64,000 nucleotides of DNA from Chaenocephalus aceratus (lineage: Eukaryota > Chordata > Actinopteri > Perciformes > Channichthyidae), in contig JAMFTG010000111.1 in the NCBI GenBank assembly GCA_023974075.1, positions 124,001 to 188,000 of the forward strand, given 5' to 3'. This document shows positions 36,600 to 48,439 of this stretch, one piece after another. How positions within the stretch are numbered: the first letter of the stretch is position 1; every line of letters begins with the position of its first letter. Position numbers and translations under genes: made by a program. The notes below the pieces were generated by a model. The model had not been told where the DNA came from and searched no databases. It worked only from the letters and a program-made list of their open reading frames with translations.

Positions 36600-37732
36600 C
36601 TGCGGGGACACAAAACAGAGGAGGGAGTCGCATTAATGTTTGAAGAACACAATACAATCATACATCATGAACACAGCTGCCAGCGTGTGAGGCGCAGAGA
36701 AAGGGAAGGAGTGCAAACATATCCCACAGTCAATATGCACAGGGACCGAGTTATTACTGAATTAACGCTAAGCAGTAATCTCACCACCACACAGAATGAA
36801 AACACTTTCGAGGGTTGTATTTACGCACTTTTAATTTCTAACATGGTTGTTAGCGGCGCCCAAACAGCCATTTCAAATCCTCAAACAACCAGTTGGGGTG
36901 CAACAGCTATCAGGGGCTTCCTCTATCTCGTGTAAATGTAATAATAAAATAACATTTTACAATACACAAACACCTATTTGCAATTCTCCAGCAACACCTG
37001 CTCTTCTTAGTTACCACACAGAGCATTTGATCAGCCCAACAACATCCAGTAATGCTCCAACAGTGCTTTAGAAATGGATGCCACATGTAATGGAGCTTGT
37101 ACACATGGAGACAGGAAGAGTTATGGCGCGGACGGACGCCATTAGTGGAGAAAAATGGAAGCTGTCTTGTTTGCTGCGAACAAGTAAATCATAGTTGCCT
37201 TCAGATACATTAATAGGCGATCAATCAAGTTTTATTTAGAGCGGCTCAGACCTTGGAGAAGCAGGGAATCGACACGAGGTGTTGCGGTTTTACATCGAGG
37301 TGATTGAGACGAATTTTAACTGCACGCAGGTTTCGACGGCCACTTCAGTAGGGAACAGATACAGTTCTTTACAGCTGCTTTCCTGCTGCGTGAACTCAGG
37401 AAATCGCTGTGCCGAGCTGCAGGAAACCTCCTCGACAGAAGCACGCTGCCTCTTGCTCAAGGGCACGCTGACAGCAGAGCGTTACTAATTCACAGCCACA
37501 TCAAGATTGAAAGGCCTGTGTGGGAATTCAGACCCGAGGGCTTACTGCTGCAGCCTTTGAGCTACTGATGCCCACACAGATAGTACAGTACCTCATGCAT
37601 GCAGTAAGTCATACAAAGTGGAAGATAACATATCAGTAAAAGTACTCAGATTCTAATCCTACTCTTATATTTCGATGGACAATCTTGCACTAATGCACAT
37701 TCTCAAATATTGAAGTGAAAAAAAAAAAAACA
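36600..37732. other. No exon seen between the TM exon and the next MITE
   Basis: Intron-like. The upstream side of the transmembrane exon shows no repeat that I recognise. Confidence 0.5.
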
Positions 37733-38827
37733 GATCACGCATTCTAGCCATGCCTCATATCCCTCTATTTCACTTCCTGTTTCAATAGTGCTGATTTGGG
37801 AATAAAGCTTAAACATGTAAAATAATTGATACAAAAAAAGGGGGGGGGGCTGAGCTCATGCAGACCCGGCAAGCTACGGTCTAAACCAGTGCTTCTCAAA
37901 CGTTTACCAGTGATGTGAAACATTTTCTCAGCCAAGTACCCCCTGACCGACCCCGGACATCTTTGATAGAAAAAGCCTATATAAATAATTACAATACAGT
38001 GATGTTCCATCAGTGTGTGGATTCATTACCCCTTCATGCATGCATTACAACAAGCTAAGGATATTTCATCTTTATGCATGAAAAAAAAGAACATAACGGA
38101 AAAAAAAAAAAACTGATTTTATATGTAAATATATGTTTAACAAACCAATGAACACAATTATATTGAATGAAAAACTATAAAATACAATACACACATTTGA
38201 CATGTGTATATGAGGACTCCCTTGGTGGTTTTAGGAACATTTTATATAAAATGGTGTTTTCTATTTAACTTATTGTACTGCATGGTATTGTTTTACTTTA
38301 TTTTTTATCTTACGTACCCCCTGCAGTACCCCAACGTACCCCTAGGGGTCCGCGTACCCCCATTTGAGAATCACTGGTCTAACTAAATGCTGCCGTGATG
38401 AAACGCCATATCATGGATTATCAAGGATCTGAAACAGTCTGGAGCTCAAAGGCGTTCTCTCTTGCCGGTTACACCACAAGGTGAGTTCCTTTCTACTTCC
38501 TGCTTCTTCACACACATGCTCTCCAGTACAGGTTAGCTCTGAGTGCTAGCGATGCTAATGTAAACACCGACCATATTACGTCCAAAGCAGTCGGGCATTG
38601 TTTCTGATTAGCGACGTTTCTGATTGGCCCGTGGGTCCACATTTCAGATGTTACGTCATATCGACGCAAATCTGGATCAGCTCCGTTGTTCCCCGTTTTA
38701 GAGATTTGGGTACGGAGGAAAAGAGAGAGGGTTTTATTTCCTGACGCTGCGTGAGTTCCCCGACACACCGGGGACACATTGATGTATAGAAGACATCAAC
38801 AAGTGCAGTTTGAATGATAGGTCCCCT
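37733..38827 (+). mobile_element. TTAA MITE (family 3), occupied by a hAT insertion
   Basis: 37733-37886 and 38377-38827 match 47895-48435 almost throughout (catgcctcatatccctctat, gtgagttcctttctacttcc). The right end ggtccccttt abuts TTAA (38828-38831). The left end is truncated at an A-run. Confidence 0.85.
37887..38376 (-). mobile_element. hAT MITE (GGGGTACGCGGACCCC type), intact, with target duplication
   Basis: Ends cagtgcttctcaaacg and tttgagaatcactg. gtctaaac (37879-37886) and gtctaact (38377-38384) are the target duplication with one base changed. The uninserted copy of the host MITE at 47.6-48.4 kb has a single gtctaaac. Confidence 0.93.
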
Positions 38828-38831
38828 TTAA

Positions 38832-39860
38832 TGTGTGCACATGTAAACGTTTGTCTGTTGATTGTGTATATAAAGGTATATACATATTGTATACATATTT
38901 TTATATACATTTGTTTTTATATTCGGGATAGTGGGAAACGGTATTTCGTTCTCTCTGTCTACACCACAAACTGAAAGATTGACAATAAAGTTGACTTTGA
39001 TATTTTGTTAGCTGGATTTGGCCCTTCATAGTTTTTTTGACTGCCTTTCGTCTTTCATGGTCAACTTGTACAGCTTTACTTTTAGTTCTGTTTTATTTAG
39101 AGATTTATTTAGTATTTTGAGAGGTTTATCTTTATTTTCTACTCTTTAGATTTTTTTAATTATGTGTTTTACGAGACATTTAAGAAGACATTTCCCAACT
39201 TCGGATCAATACATGTCTCATTTTATCTTAAAAGTCGAAATATGCTCCATTTCAAGTAAAAATCCTCTCCCTCCATTTAAGTCCAAGTTATTTCTTGGGG
39301 CCAGTGTTGTTTTGATGCTGCTAATCAGCCCGAGTCATCACATTGGCGTATCAGCAGTAATTATTTCATTAGAGGGAAAAGGGGCGTCCACTGGGAGCTC
39401 ACAGAGGTCGAGCGCAGGGTAAACATTATCCAACATCTTCCACAGGATTATTGTTGAGTAAACTGACCTTTTTGTGTTCCCTTAACCGAGCAGAGACATC
39501 ACTTGCTGCATGCTTTCTGCCATGCTTGATAACGTTATGCTGTGACAATCTCCACCTGATAGTGACGGAGAAACAGCGCTCGCTGTGGATTAGTCATGTC
39601 TGGCTGAAATACCATTTGTCTGATAAGAGTATCAGAGGAGACGGTCCTCACAAGAGAAACGACAGAAAGCATCATAAAGGCTTCTTTTACACGGAGAGAT
39701 TTAGGCCTCTTTTACACGGAGAGATTTAGCTCCTCCCACAAACAATTAATTCACATTTCATCCACTACTTAAATAGTTTTCCATATGCAAACCATGATCG
39801 TTCCGCAACCCTAACAAGTCGGTTTTGAGGCAAAAACTTCCAGACCGTACTTTATGTGAG
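38832..39860. other. No gene seen; LINE-like tail near 38860-39000
   Basis: ttcgttctctctgtctacac then gacaataaagttgactttga resembles a non-LTR 3' end. Otherwise intron-like. Confidence 0.4.
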
Positions 39861-39879
39861 CAGTGGTGGAAAGTAAGTA

Positions 39880-40106
39880 TGGCTAGGCTAAAGGGGCGGG
39901 ACATCTTTAAGAGGTTGACCAATCACAACAGAGCCGGTCAGCTAACCAATCAGAGCAGACTGCCCTCAGGTTTCAGACAGAGGGGGAAAAGAGGTGCAGC
40001 AGCACAGGCAGTATGAGAAAAATAAAGAGCTTTTTGAACATGAAAGCACGGAGACATGTCAGAAAAATATAATTATGAACCTGAAAATTAGCGGAATATT
40101 TCCCCT
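39880..40106 (+). mobile_element. TTAA MITE (family 1), right part, single terminal unit
   Basis: Holds ggttgaccaatcacaacaga and gcagcacaggcagtatgaga and ends atgaacctgaaaattagcgg...cccctttaaa. This terminal stretch aligns with one unit of the 57-bp minisatellite but is not repeated here. Confidence 0.75.
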
Positions 40107-40110
40107 TTAA

Positions 40111-40478
40111 AGGAGGGGTAGGACATTTTGAGAAACCAGCTCGAGTGTGCTAGAATTTGAAAATACACAGCCGGAACAAATCTGCCACTTCCTCACAGAG
40201 CCCCTCCCCCAACACACACGAACGCGCACATGACCAATGAGGGCACGAGATAAGTCTGTGCCCCGATGGAAGGCTGACAGGCAGGTAGGCCGTCCAGTTA
40301 CTTTAGGGCTCAGATGATTGGTCGTGCTTTTTACAGCGCCACGGCTTCCACAGATGAAGTTATTTTATGTATTTATTGTCAAAGCACTTCAGATATTCAT
40401 TGCTATCGGGATGTTAAGAGCATTCCATGGAATATAACAAAAAGTGTATCTCGAGCCGGTTTCTCAAACGTACCCACC
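40111..40478 (+). mobile_element. TTAA MITE (family 2), intact
   Basis: Ends aggaggggtaggacattttg and caaacgtacccacct are inverted repeats (with gagaaaccagctcgag/ctcgagccggtttctc inside), flanked by TTAA (40107-40110, 40479-40482). Confidence 0.88.
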
Positions 40479-40913
40479 TTTAAGTACATTAACCAGTTTA
40501 CTCTACTTCATAATTCAAATTCACTGCATTTACTTATTTGCAAACAATAGTTACTAGTTACTTTTGCAAGTTATATTTTTAATGCAACAATTATATCAAT
40601 CAATATATTATGATTTACTTTATGGATTGAGATCCATATTCTGATGATAAAAGTCTTTCAACTTATCTCCAAAATGAAAATCCCGAGGACGTTAAGGCAA
40701 CACTTATATATCATTCTGAAAACGGCCACTTTGGATAATGTCTATTTTAAGATTTTTACTAAATGATAATTTGCTGCTAACAATGTTGTACCTTGACTTA
40801 AGTCACATTATGAATGCAGAGGCTTTGACTTGTGTATTTCTACACTGTGGTATTAATATAATACTTTTACTGAAGTAGAAGATGTGCGTACTTCTTCCAG
40901 CGCTGAGTGTGAG

Positions 40914-41524
40914 CAGTGAGGAGATGGGAGAAAGGTTTCGAGCTGAGAATAAGTCATAAGACGTTTTATCCTAAGTGCAATTTTCATTTGTGCCAGAAAA
41001 ACTTTTTAAAAACATGTTTTTGTAAAGTTTGCTGAAGTGGAAAAGATGCTTCTTTGACACTGAGGTGAAGGAGAGAGATTCCGAAAAGACAAGATGAGGC
41101 GGAGACAGGAACGAAACAGCTTTGGTTCACTTCATTCTGGCCTCCTCTGCAGAGTGCATGTGAATCACGCGTGGGCTTTTGTGAGGCTTGCACACACAAA
41201 GGACTTTAAAGACCCAGTGATCACCTGCAATCAGACGTGATGCTGTATTTGAATGCAGCGTGCACGGTGGGAGGCCAAGTGTACATGTGTTGCCGAGGTC
41301 AAGCAGTGACCCGCGTTCTGTGTGGACGCTCTACTGTATTCACAAACACGCTCTTCTGATGTGAATAAATCATACGGCTGCAGAGAGGGAAACATGCTGC
41401 TGCTCCATGTGCTGAGAGGTCGCATCTTCCATTCATCCCCTCTGAAAACCCCTCTCCCGCCCTGCTGGGCCCTCTCACACAGAGGTCTGAGGTCTGAGGT
41501 GGTGGAGCACGGACACTTTCTAAC
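40914..41524. other. No gene seen
   Basis: Intron-like. Open frames here have no recognisable domain. Confidence 0.5.
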
Positions 41525-43371
41525 GGTACTCAAGCACATGTTCCTGCTATCAGTACTTTACTCCACTACTTATTGTTCTGACGACTTTTTTACTTTCTAC
41601 TTCTTACATGTTGAACCCAAATACCTGTACTACTACTTCTTACATGTTGAACTCAAATACCTGTACTTTCTACTTCTTACATGTTGAACTCAAATACCTG
41701 TACTTTCTACTTCTTACATGTTGACCCAATACCTGTACTTTCTACTTCTTACATGTTGAACCAAATAACCTGTATTTTCTACTTCTTACATGTTGAACAA
41801 CAATACCTGTACTTCTACTTCTTACATGTTAACACAAATACCTGTACTTTCTACTTCTTACATGTTGAACTCAAATACCTGTACTTTCTACTTCTTACAT
41901 GTTGAACCCAAATACCTGTACTTACTACTTCTTACATGTGAACACAAATACCTGTACTTTCTACTTCTTACATGTTGAACCCAAATACCTGTACTTTCTA
42001 CTTCTTACATGTTGAACCCAAATACCTGTACTTTCTACTTCTCACATGTTGAACACAAATACCTGTACTTTCTACTTCTTACATGTTGAACCCAAATACC
42101 TGTACTTACTACTTCTTACATGTTGAACACAAATACCTGTACTTTCTACTTCTTACAGGTTGAACACAAATACCTGTACTTTCTACTTCTTACATGTTGA
42201 ACCCAAATACCTGTATTTTCTACTTCTTACATGTTGAACACAAATACCTGTACTTTCTACTTCTTACATGTTGAACCCAAATACCTGTACTTTCTACTTC
42301 TTACATGTTGAACCCAAATACCTGTACTTTCTACTTCTTACATGTTGAACCCAAATACCTGTACTTTCTACTTCTTACATGTTGAACACAAATACCTGTA
42401 CTTTCTACTTCTTACATGTTGAAACTCAAATACCTGTACTTTCTACTTCTCACCTGTTGAACTCAAATACCTGTACTTTCTACTTCTTACATGTTGAACC
42501 CAAATACCTGTACTTTCTACTTCTTACATGTTGAACACAAATACCTGTACTTTCTACTTCTCACATGTTGAACTCAAATACCTGTACTTTCTACTTCTTA
42601 CATGTTGAACACAAATACCTGTACTTTCTACTTCTCACATGTTGAACTCAAATACCTGTACTTTCTACTTCTTACATGTTGAACCCAAAATACCTGTACT
42701 TCTACTTCTTACATGTTGAACTCAAATACCTGTACTTTCTACTTCTCACATGGTTGAACTCAAATACCTGTACTTCTACTTCTTACATGTTGAACCCAAA
42801 TACCTGTACTTTCTACTTCTCACATGTTGAACTCAAATACCTGTACTTCTACTTCTTACATGTTGAACTCAAGATACCTGTACTTCTACTTCTTACATGT
42901 TGAACTCAAATACCTGTACTTTCTACTTCTTACATGTTGAACTCAAATACCTGTACTTTCTACTTCTTACATGTTGAACCCAAATACCTGTACTTTCTAC
43001 TTCTTACATGTGAACTCAAATACCTGTACTTTCTACTTCTCACATGTTGAACCCAAATACCTGTACTTCTACTTCTCACATGTTGAACCAATACCTGTAC
43101 TTTCTACTTCTTACATGTTGAACTCAAATACCTGTACTTTCTACTTCTTACATGTTGAACTCAAATACCTGTACTTTCTACTTCTTACATGTTGAACCCA
43201 AATACCTGTACTTTCTACTTCTTACATGTTGAACCCAAATACCTGTACTTTCTACTTCTTACATGTTGAACTCAAATACCTGTACTTTCTACTTCTCTCA
43301 TTTTCCAAACAGCTGGTTCCTTTACTCTGAATGTGTGTTTGGTGGCGTGATCATTATTATTTAGAAACGTA
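41525..43371 (+). mobile_element. hAT fragment with 37-bp array, both ends missing
   Basis: Same family and orientation as 27081-28172. It begins inside the left arm (actttactccactacttat) and stops soon after aaacagctggttcctttact. The array takes up 41596-43298. Confidence 0.85.
41596..43298 (+). repeat. 37-bp minisatellite, about 46 units
   Basis: Units as at 27190-27758, with many one-base insertions and deletions between units (for example aacccaat, aaccaaataacc). Confidence 0.95.
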
Positions 43372-44520
43372 TTATATATCAGAGTTTGTGATCTGGACTC
43401 TCAAGATCATGCTGACGTCAGAATAATCCAAAGAAAGAGAGTCATTTGAGATTTGTTATCTAGTGTTTCTGGACATAAGGACGAGTCAGACTGCTGCAGA
43501 TATCAGGTCTGGATTATTTAATTATGTTGCATTCGTACAGTTATGAATTAAAGTGCAGCCTTTAGTCTGAGGGCGGTACACTAAATGATTTTCGGCAGCA
43601 CGTTGGATTTGGTTCGTGGTCGTGTCCGATTAGTACGAGTGATGTTAAAGGAGGTGCATTTCGACCTTCTGCTTCACAAACACACTCTCACAGATGCATG
43701 CTGGGTATTCAGAGTTAGAGCATTCATCACAGTATGAGGTTACTTAAATCAATAAAGTGAGATGGTGTGAGATGTGCAGACGGATCAGATATCAGGAACC
43801 GAGGAGAGGCCTGCTGCGTGCCAGGAGAATCCAGGGAGAAACAGAAGGGGAATAAAGCACTACAGATCATTTCCACGGGCTCACGGACTGATAAGTACAT
43901 GTGCAGCTAATTAGCATGTGTAGTAATTACTAACCGGCAGCCTGTCATTTGGGTTAATGGAGAATAAAAACAAGCCTGTTTGCTGTACAGGCTTCAACAT
44001 GGTGGAACGAGCTTCCTCTAGATATCAGGAGAGCAGAAAGTCTACACAAGTTTAACGCAGACTGACGATCCACCTGTTTCCGATGCACCTTAGCCAATAA
44101 CATATATTAAAAACATGTCTTTTTTGAGTTTACTTCTTCATGGTTAATGTATTTATTGTAAGTAATTGTAATGTATTCATACCAGGGGGAATTGAGTGTT
44201 GTGAATTTCTCTTTTTTCTTTGTTTATTAATCCATATTCCCTACAGTTTTAAATATCTCATTGTGTCTTAATATTATATTTCTAAATTCACCAGGACGAG
44301 AAGTGTTCAGACCAGACCAGTGTTCTTCTCTGTCACGCTGCTTACCTCCATTACCCAGAATGGCTTTTATTCGCGCCATTTACCAACTGAATATATTTAA
44401 GTGACTGGATCTATTGTTTTTGGTCCCGGTACATTTCTTATATTATCTCTCGCTAACCTGTAGCTTGTTCACAGAGAGCGTAACGTCCCCAGACTTATTC
44501 TTCTTCACCTGAACTGTTCT
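43372..44520. other. No host exon; LINE remnant near 43970-44270
   Basis: Apart from the LINE C-terminus (44003-44065) nothing recognisable. Confidence 0.45.
44003..44065 (+). pseudogene. LINE ORF2 C-terminal remnant
   Basis: Reads WNELPLDIRRAESLHKFNAD and stops. A WN(E/S/D)LP...R.A.SL..FK motif is the usual C-terminal end of L2/CR1-group reverse-transcriptase proteins. Only the last 20 residues are present, so it is a 5'-truncated copy. Confidence 0.6.
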
Positions 44521-44522
44521 GC

Positions 44523-44941
44523 ATCAGAGGACTCTTTAAAGTAGAGACACTACATGCTGATATACACCTGAACATCAGCAGGAGAGGACTCTTTAAAGTA
44601 GAGACACTACATACTGATATACACCTGAACATCAGCAGGAGAGGACTCTTTAAAGTAGAGACACTACATACTGATATACACCTGAACATCAGCAGGAGAG
44701 GACTCTTTAAAGTAGAGACACTACATACTGATATACACCTGAACATCAGCAGGAGAGGACTCTTTAAAGTAGAGACACTACATACTGATATACACCTGAA
44801 CATCAGCAGGAGAGGACTCTTTAAAGTAGAGACACTACATACTGATATACACCTGAACATCAGCAGGAGAGGACTCTTTAAAGTAGAGACACTACATACT
44901 GATATACACCTGAATAAAATTAGCATTATATGGACCCTTTA
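44523..44941 (-). repeat. 57-bp minisatellite array 4, about 7 units, with MITE end
   Basis: Seven units on the minus strand (44523-44912), continuing into aaaattagcattatatggac and ccctttaaa. That tail matches the family 1 MITE terminus at 40070-40110. Confidence 0.9.
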
Positions 44942-45015
44942 AACAGCTTCACATTCTCAGTTTTGTGTCTATGTCTAAGAAAGTTTTTGAAATAACTTTT
45001 ATTTTTGTTTATGCC

Positions 45016-45992
45016 GCCGTCTCTACTTTAAAGAGTCCTCTCCTGCTGATGTTCAGGTGTATATCAGTATGTAGTGTCTCTACTTTAAAGAGTCCTCTCC
45101 TGCTGATGTTCAGGTGTATATCACTATGTAGTGTCTCTACTTTAAAGAGTCCTCTCCTGCTGATGTTCAGGTGTATATCAGTATGTAGTGTCTCTACTTT
45201 AAAGAGTCCTCTCCTGCTGATGTTCAGGTGTATATCAGTATGTAGTGTCTCTACTTTAAAGAGTGCTCTCCTGCTGATGTTCAGGTGTATATCAATATGT
45301 AGTGTCTCTACTTTAAAGAGTGCTCTCCTGCTGATGTTCAGGTGTATATCAATATGTAGTGTCTCTACTTTAAGAGTGCTCTCCTGCTGATGTTCAGGTG
45401 TATATCAGTATGTAGTGTCTCTACTTTAAAGAGTGCTCTCCTGCTGATGTTCAGGTTCATATCAATATGTAGTGTCTCTACTTTAAAGAGTCCTCTCCTG
45501 CTGATGTTCAGGTGTATATCAGTGTGTAGTGTCTCTACTTTAAAGAGTCCTCTCCTGCTGATGTTCAGGTGTATATCAGTATGTAGTGTCTCTACTTTAA
45601 AGAGTCCTCTCCTGCTGATGTTCAGGTTCATATCAGTATGTAGTGTCTCTACATGTCTCCATGCTTTAATGTTCAAAACGTTCTTTATTTTTCTCATACT
45701 GCCTGTGCTGCAGCACCTCTTTTCACCCTCTGTCTGAAACCAGAGCCCAGTCTGCTCTGATTGGTTAGCTGGCCGGCTCTGTTGTGATTGGTCAACCGCT
45801 TAGAGATGTCCCGCCCCTTATCCTATCACGTACAATGTGTTGGAGCGCTAGCCACTAGAAGCACAAGTGTTACATAGTGATATTCCTCCTCTAAAGGAAA
45901 CAGGGATTTTAGCCTTTGCAGACCATTGACATGCACTAAAACCTCTAGAACACACTACAGGACTACAGAAAAACACAATAGGGCCTCTTTAA
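45016..45992 (-). mobile_element. TTAA MITE (family 1) with 57-bp array 5 as its end
   Basis: On the minus strand the MITE starts at ttttaaagaggccctattgt (about 45992), runs through gaccaatcacaacagagccg and gcagcacaggcagtatgaga, and passes via gcatggagacatgtagagac straight into about 11 units of the 57-bp repeat (45018-45655). This is the clearest case of the array being continuous with the MITE body. Confidence 0.85.
45018..45655 (+). repeat. 57-bp minisatellite array 5, about 11 units
   Basis: Several neighbouring units share the variants gtgctctcc and atatcaatatg; two carry ggttcatatcag, the form closest to the single-copy MITE end. Confidence 0.95.
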
Positions 45993-46745
45993 AAGAAAAG
46001 GGATCTCTTGGTTGATCTCATGATTTATTTTAGTCGTTGCCACAGTCACGCAAAGCTTCAAGCACAAACACATCTTTAACCCTCCTGTTCGAAATTGAAA
46101 ATCAACACGACTTAAAATCCATCCCCGCCCAAAAACAGCTCCTTTACACCTCACTCTCACATTGATTTACACCCGATGGAACATCTTGCTGTCGAGCTCA
46201 GGGATGGGAAGGAAATATTGATGCTCACATGACTGAGTGACGAGATACAGAAAAGTGTTCCCCACCTTTCTGCAAAGCAATATAAAATATGTAATAAGAG
46301 GAAGGCAGGAAGTCATAATTCATGAATATATTCTGTGTTTTATTAAGCCTTGGGTGGGTGGAGAGATCTCAACCTTCAGACACTTCCTTTTCTAATCTTA
46401 ACCTCGGACTGACACTGTGGGAGGGGGGCGGATTACTGTGTAAATCATGCATGGGGATATGTTTGATGTGGAAAACAACATTCAAGGGATTACTTTGAGA
46501 GTGTAGTTCAATAGCAATATTGAAAATAGATACAGCGTTTTACACCATGCTGCATTTTATTGAAATCCAATACACTGATACGATCAAGTCTGCTTCCAAG
46601 ATGCTTATAGTTTTGTTTCCTGTTGACAATATCACAGGAGATGTTAATTACCTCTAAGGTGGTTATATGTACATATTTTCCATCTGTTTTAGTGTTAGCA
46701 GAGAAAAAAGACACAAGTGTTTTCATGAAACACTTGTGTAGAAAT
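45993..46745. other. No gene seen
   Basis: Intron-like sequence. Confidence 0.5.
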
Positions 46746-47372
46746 TGTGGGGGAGGTGTAGGCATGCAGGACAGGGTGCTAGGTGGGGGAAGAGTATATT
46801 CTGCTTAAGATCTCTAGCATGTCATGTTTCAGGGAAGTCTACATATCTTGAATAGTATATGTGTGGGTTTAATTACTTTGTATTCTGTGTAACCAGAAGT
46901 TGGAGATATGAGAGATGAAATATTTGTGTTATCTTAAATATCCTTTAAGACACATCTGAGGTCTCTGGAATGTGGGGGGGGGGGTGTGTGTGTGTGTGTG
47001 TGTGTGGAGGCTGAGTAAACTCCACCCCTTCCTGTTTCTGTTGGTATGAAAGCCTATTCAGCTTTTTGTTCTCCTCTCTCTCTTCTCGCGCCGCCCGGAC
47101 CAGAAGGTCGTGGCAGCCCGTGAACAAGGGCCAGGAGTAGGCATACTCCTGGCATTACGCATATGATATGATATGGCTTTGTATGGTAATGTATTGATTG
47201 TATTGCATTGTTATATTACCATTAAAATAGATTATTGTTTTAACGGATACTTGTATGCTCTGGATTCCTTCCTGTATGATAACCAGCTTGTTAGGGACGC
47301 GCGGAGATTTGGAAAGCGGACCAGTTGTCCCTCAAAATCGCTATCAAAATGCCCGAGGAATAATCCATAACA
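46746..47372 (+). mobile_element. Possible solo LTR
   Basis: Starts TGTGGGGGAGG and ends CATAACA, about 627 bp. A GC-rich leader-like block (gcgccgcccggaccagaagg) lies in the middle and attaaaatag, a possible poly(A) signal, near 47220. No internal retroviral or gypsy coding region is attached and no convincing target duplication was found. Includes a G-run and (TG)n at 46973-47007. Confidence 0.35.
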
Positions 47373-47555
47373 ATATGTGTGAATCTGATTCACCATGAAA
47401 AAACACAAGATGACTTTCACTTGTATTATCATTACTTGATACAGGATTTCCTGCATTCACGTGGTGTTGGAATTAGAGTTTTCCGACTGGGAAAAAGCAG
47501 GCGAATCCCCCTCAACTCAGAAACAGATAACATGCTTTTTAATAAAGACTCTTAA

Positions 47556-48435
47556 AGGTCAGCTATCATACTATGTGTAGGCAATAGCTACAGTATTCAG
47601 CAAACACAACTGCAGAGCTGCAAACATTGCAAACAGGACTAAGTTCTACAACACCCAGTTGTCTTTGTGTATTTTGTGAATGAAGCGCCATCTCATGGTT
47701 ATAAATCCTGTAATTGAACAAATGGGGAAATTGGGCAACGCCCTCTAGCAATTTGGCAACGCCCCCAGCCACTGGCATCCGCTGGGCTTTTGACTGGGAC
47801 ACACCCATTTGAGTCTGATCTGGAGTGCTACATCTGTAGGTCACAAATATATACAAATATATAAAATCTAGGAAGTGTTTTGCTCAAAATACCAAACAGA
47901 TCATTCTAGCCATGCCTCATATCCCTCTATTTCACTTCCTGTTTCAAAAGTGCTGATTTGGGGATAAAGCTTTAAAGAGGAGGGGGCGGAGCTCATGCGG
48001 GACCCGGCAGCTACCGTCTAAACTAAATGCTGCCGTGATGAAACGCCATATCATGGATTATCAAGGATCTGAAACAGTCTGGAGCTCAAAGGCTTTCTCT
48101 CTGGCCGGTTATACCACAAGGTGAGTTCCTTTCTACTTCCTGCTTCTTCACACACATGCTCTCCAGTACAGGTTAGCTCTGAGTGTTAGCATGCTAATGT
48201 AAACACCGACCATATTACGTCCAAAACAGTCGGGCATTGTTTCTGATAGCAACGTTTCTGATTGGGCCGTGGGTCCACATTTCAGATGTTACGTCATATC
48301 GGACGCAAATCTGGATCAGCTCCGTTGTTCCCCGTTTTTAGAGATTTGGGTACGGAGGAAAAGAGAGAGGGTTTTATTTACACACGTTGATGTATAAAAG
48401 ACGTACAAAAGTGCATTTTGCATGATAGGTCCTCT
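47556..48435 (+). mobile_element. TTAA MITE (family 3), intact, empty site
   Basis: TTAA (47552-47555, 48436-48439) flanks ends aggtcagctatcat and atgataggtcctct, which are imperfect inverted repeats. It matches 37733-38827 but lacks the hAT insertion; the site reads gtctaaac once. Confidence 0.85.
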
Positions 48436-48439
48436 TTAA

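Larger units (their letters stand above)
39861..40905 (+). mobile_element. hAT MITE (CAGTGGTGGAAAGTA type) split by two MITEs
   Basis: Left end cagtggtggaaagtaagta (39861) and right end cttcttccagcgctg (40905). tatgtgag (39853-39860) and agtgtgag (40906-40913) are a target duplication with two mismatches. The body resumes at about 40483 (taagtacatt) after the inserted elements. Confidence 0.75.

Noticed and set aside
41322..43195. Frames with repeated FLHVELKYLYF-type peptides, also at 50612-52598.
   Set aside because: Translations of the 37-bp minisatellite, with no stable frame because 37 is not a multiple of three.
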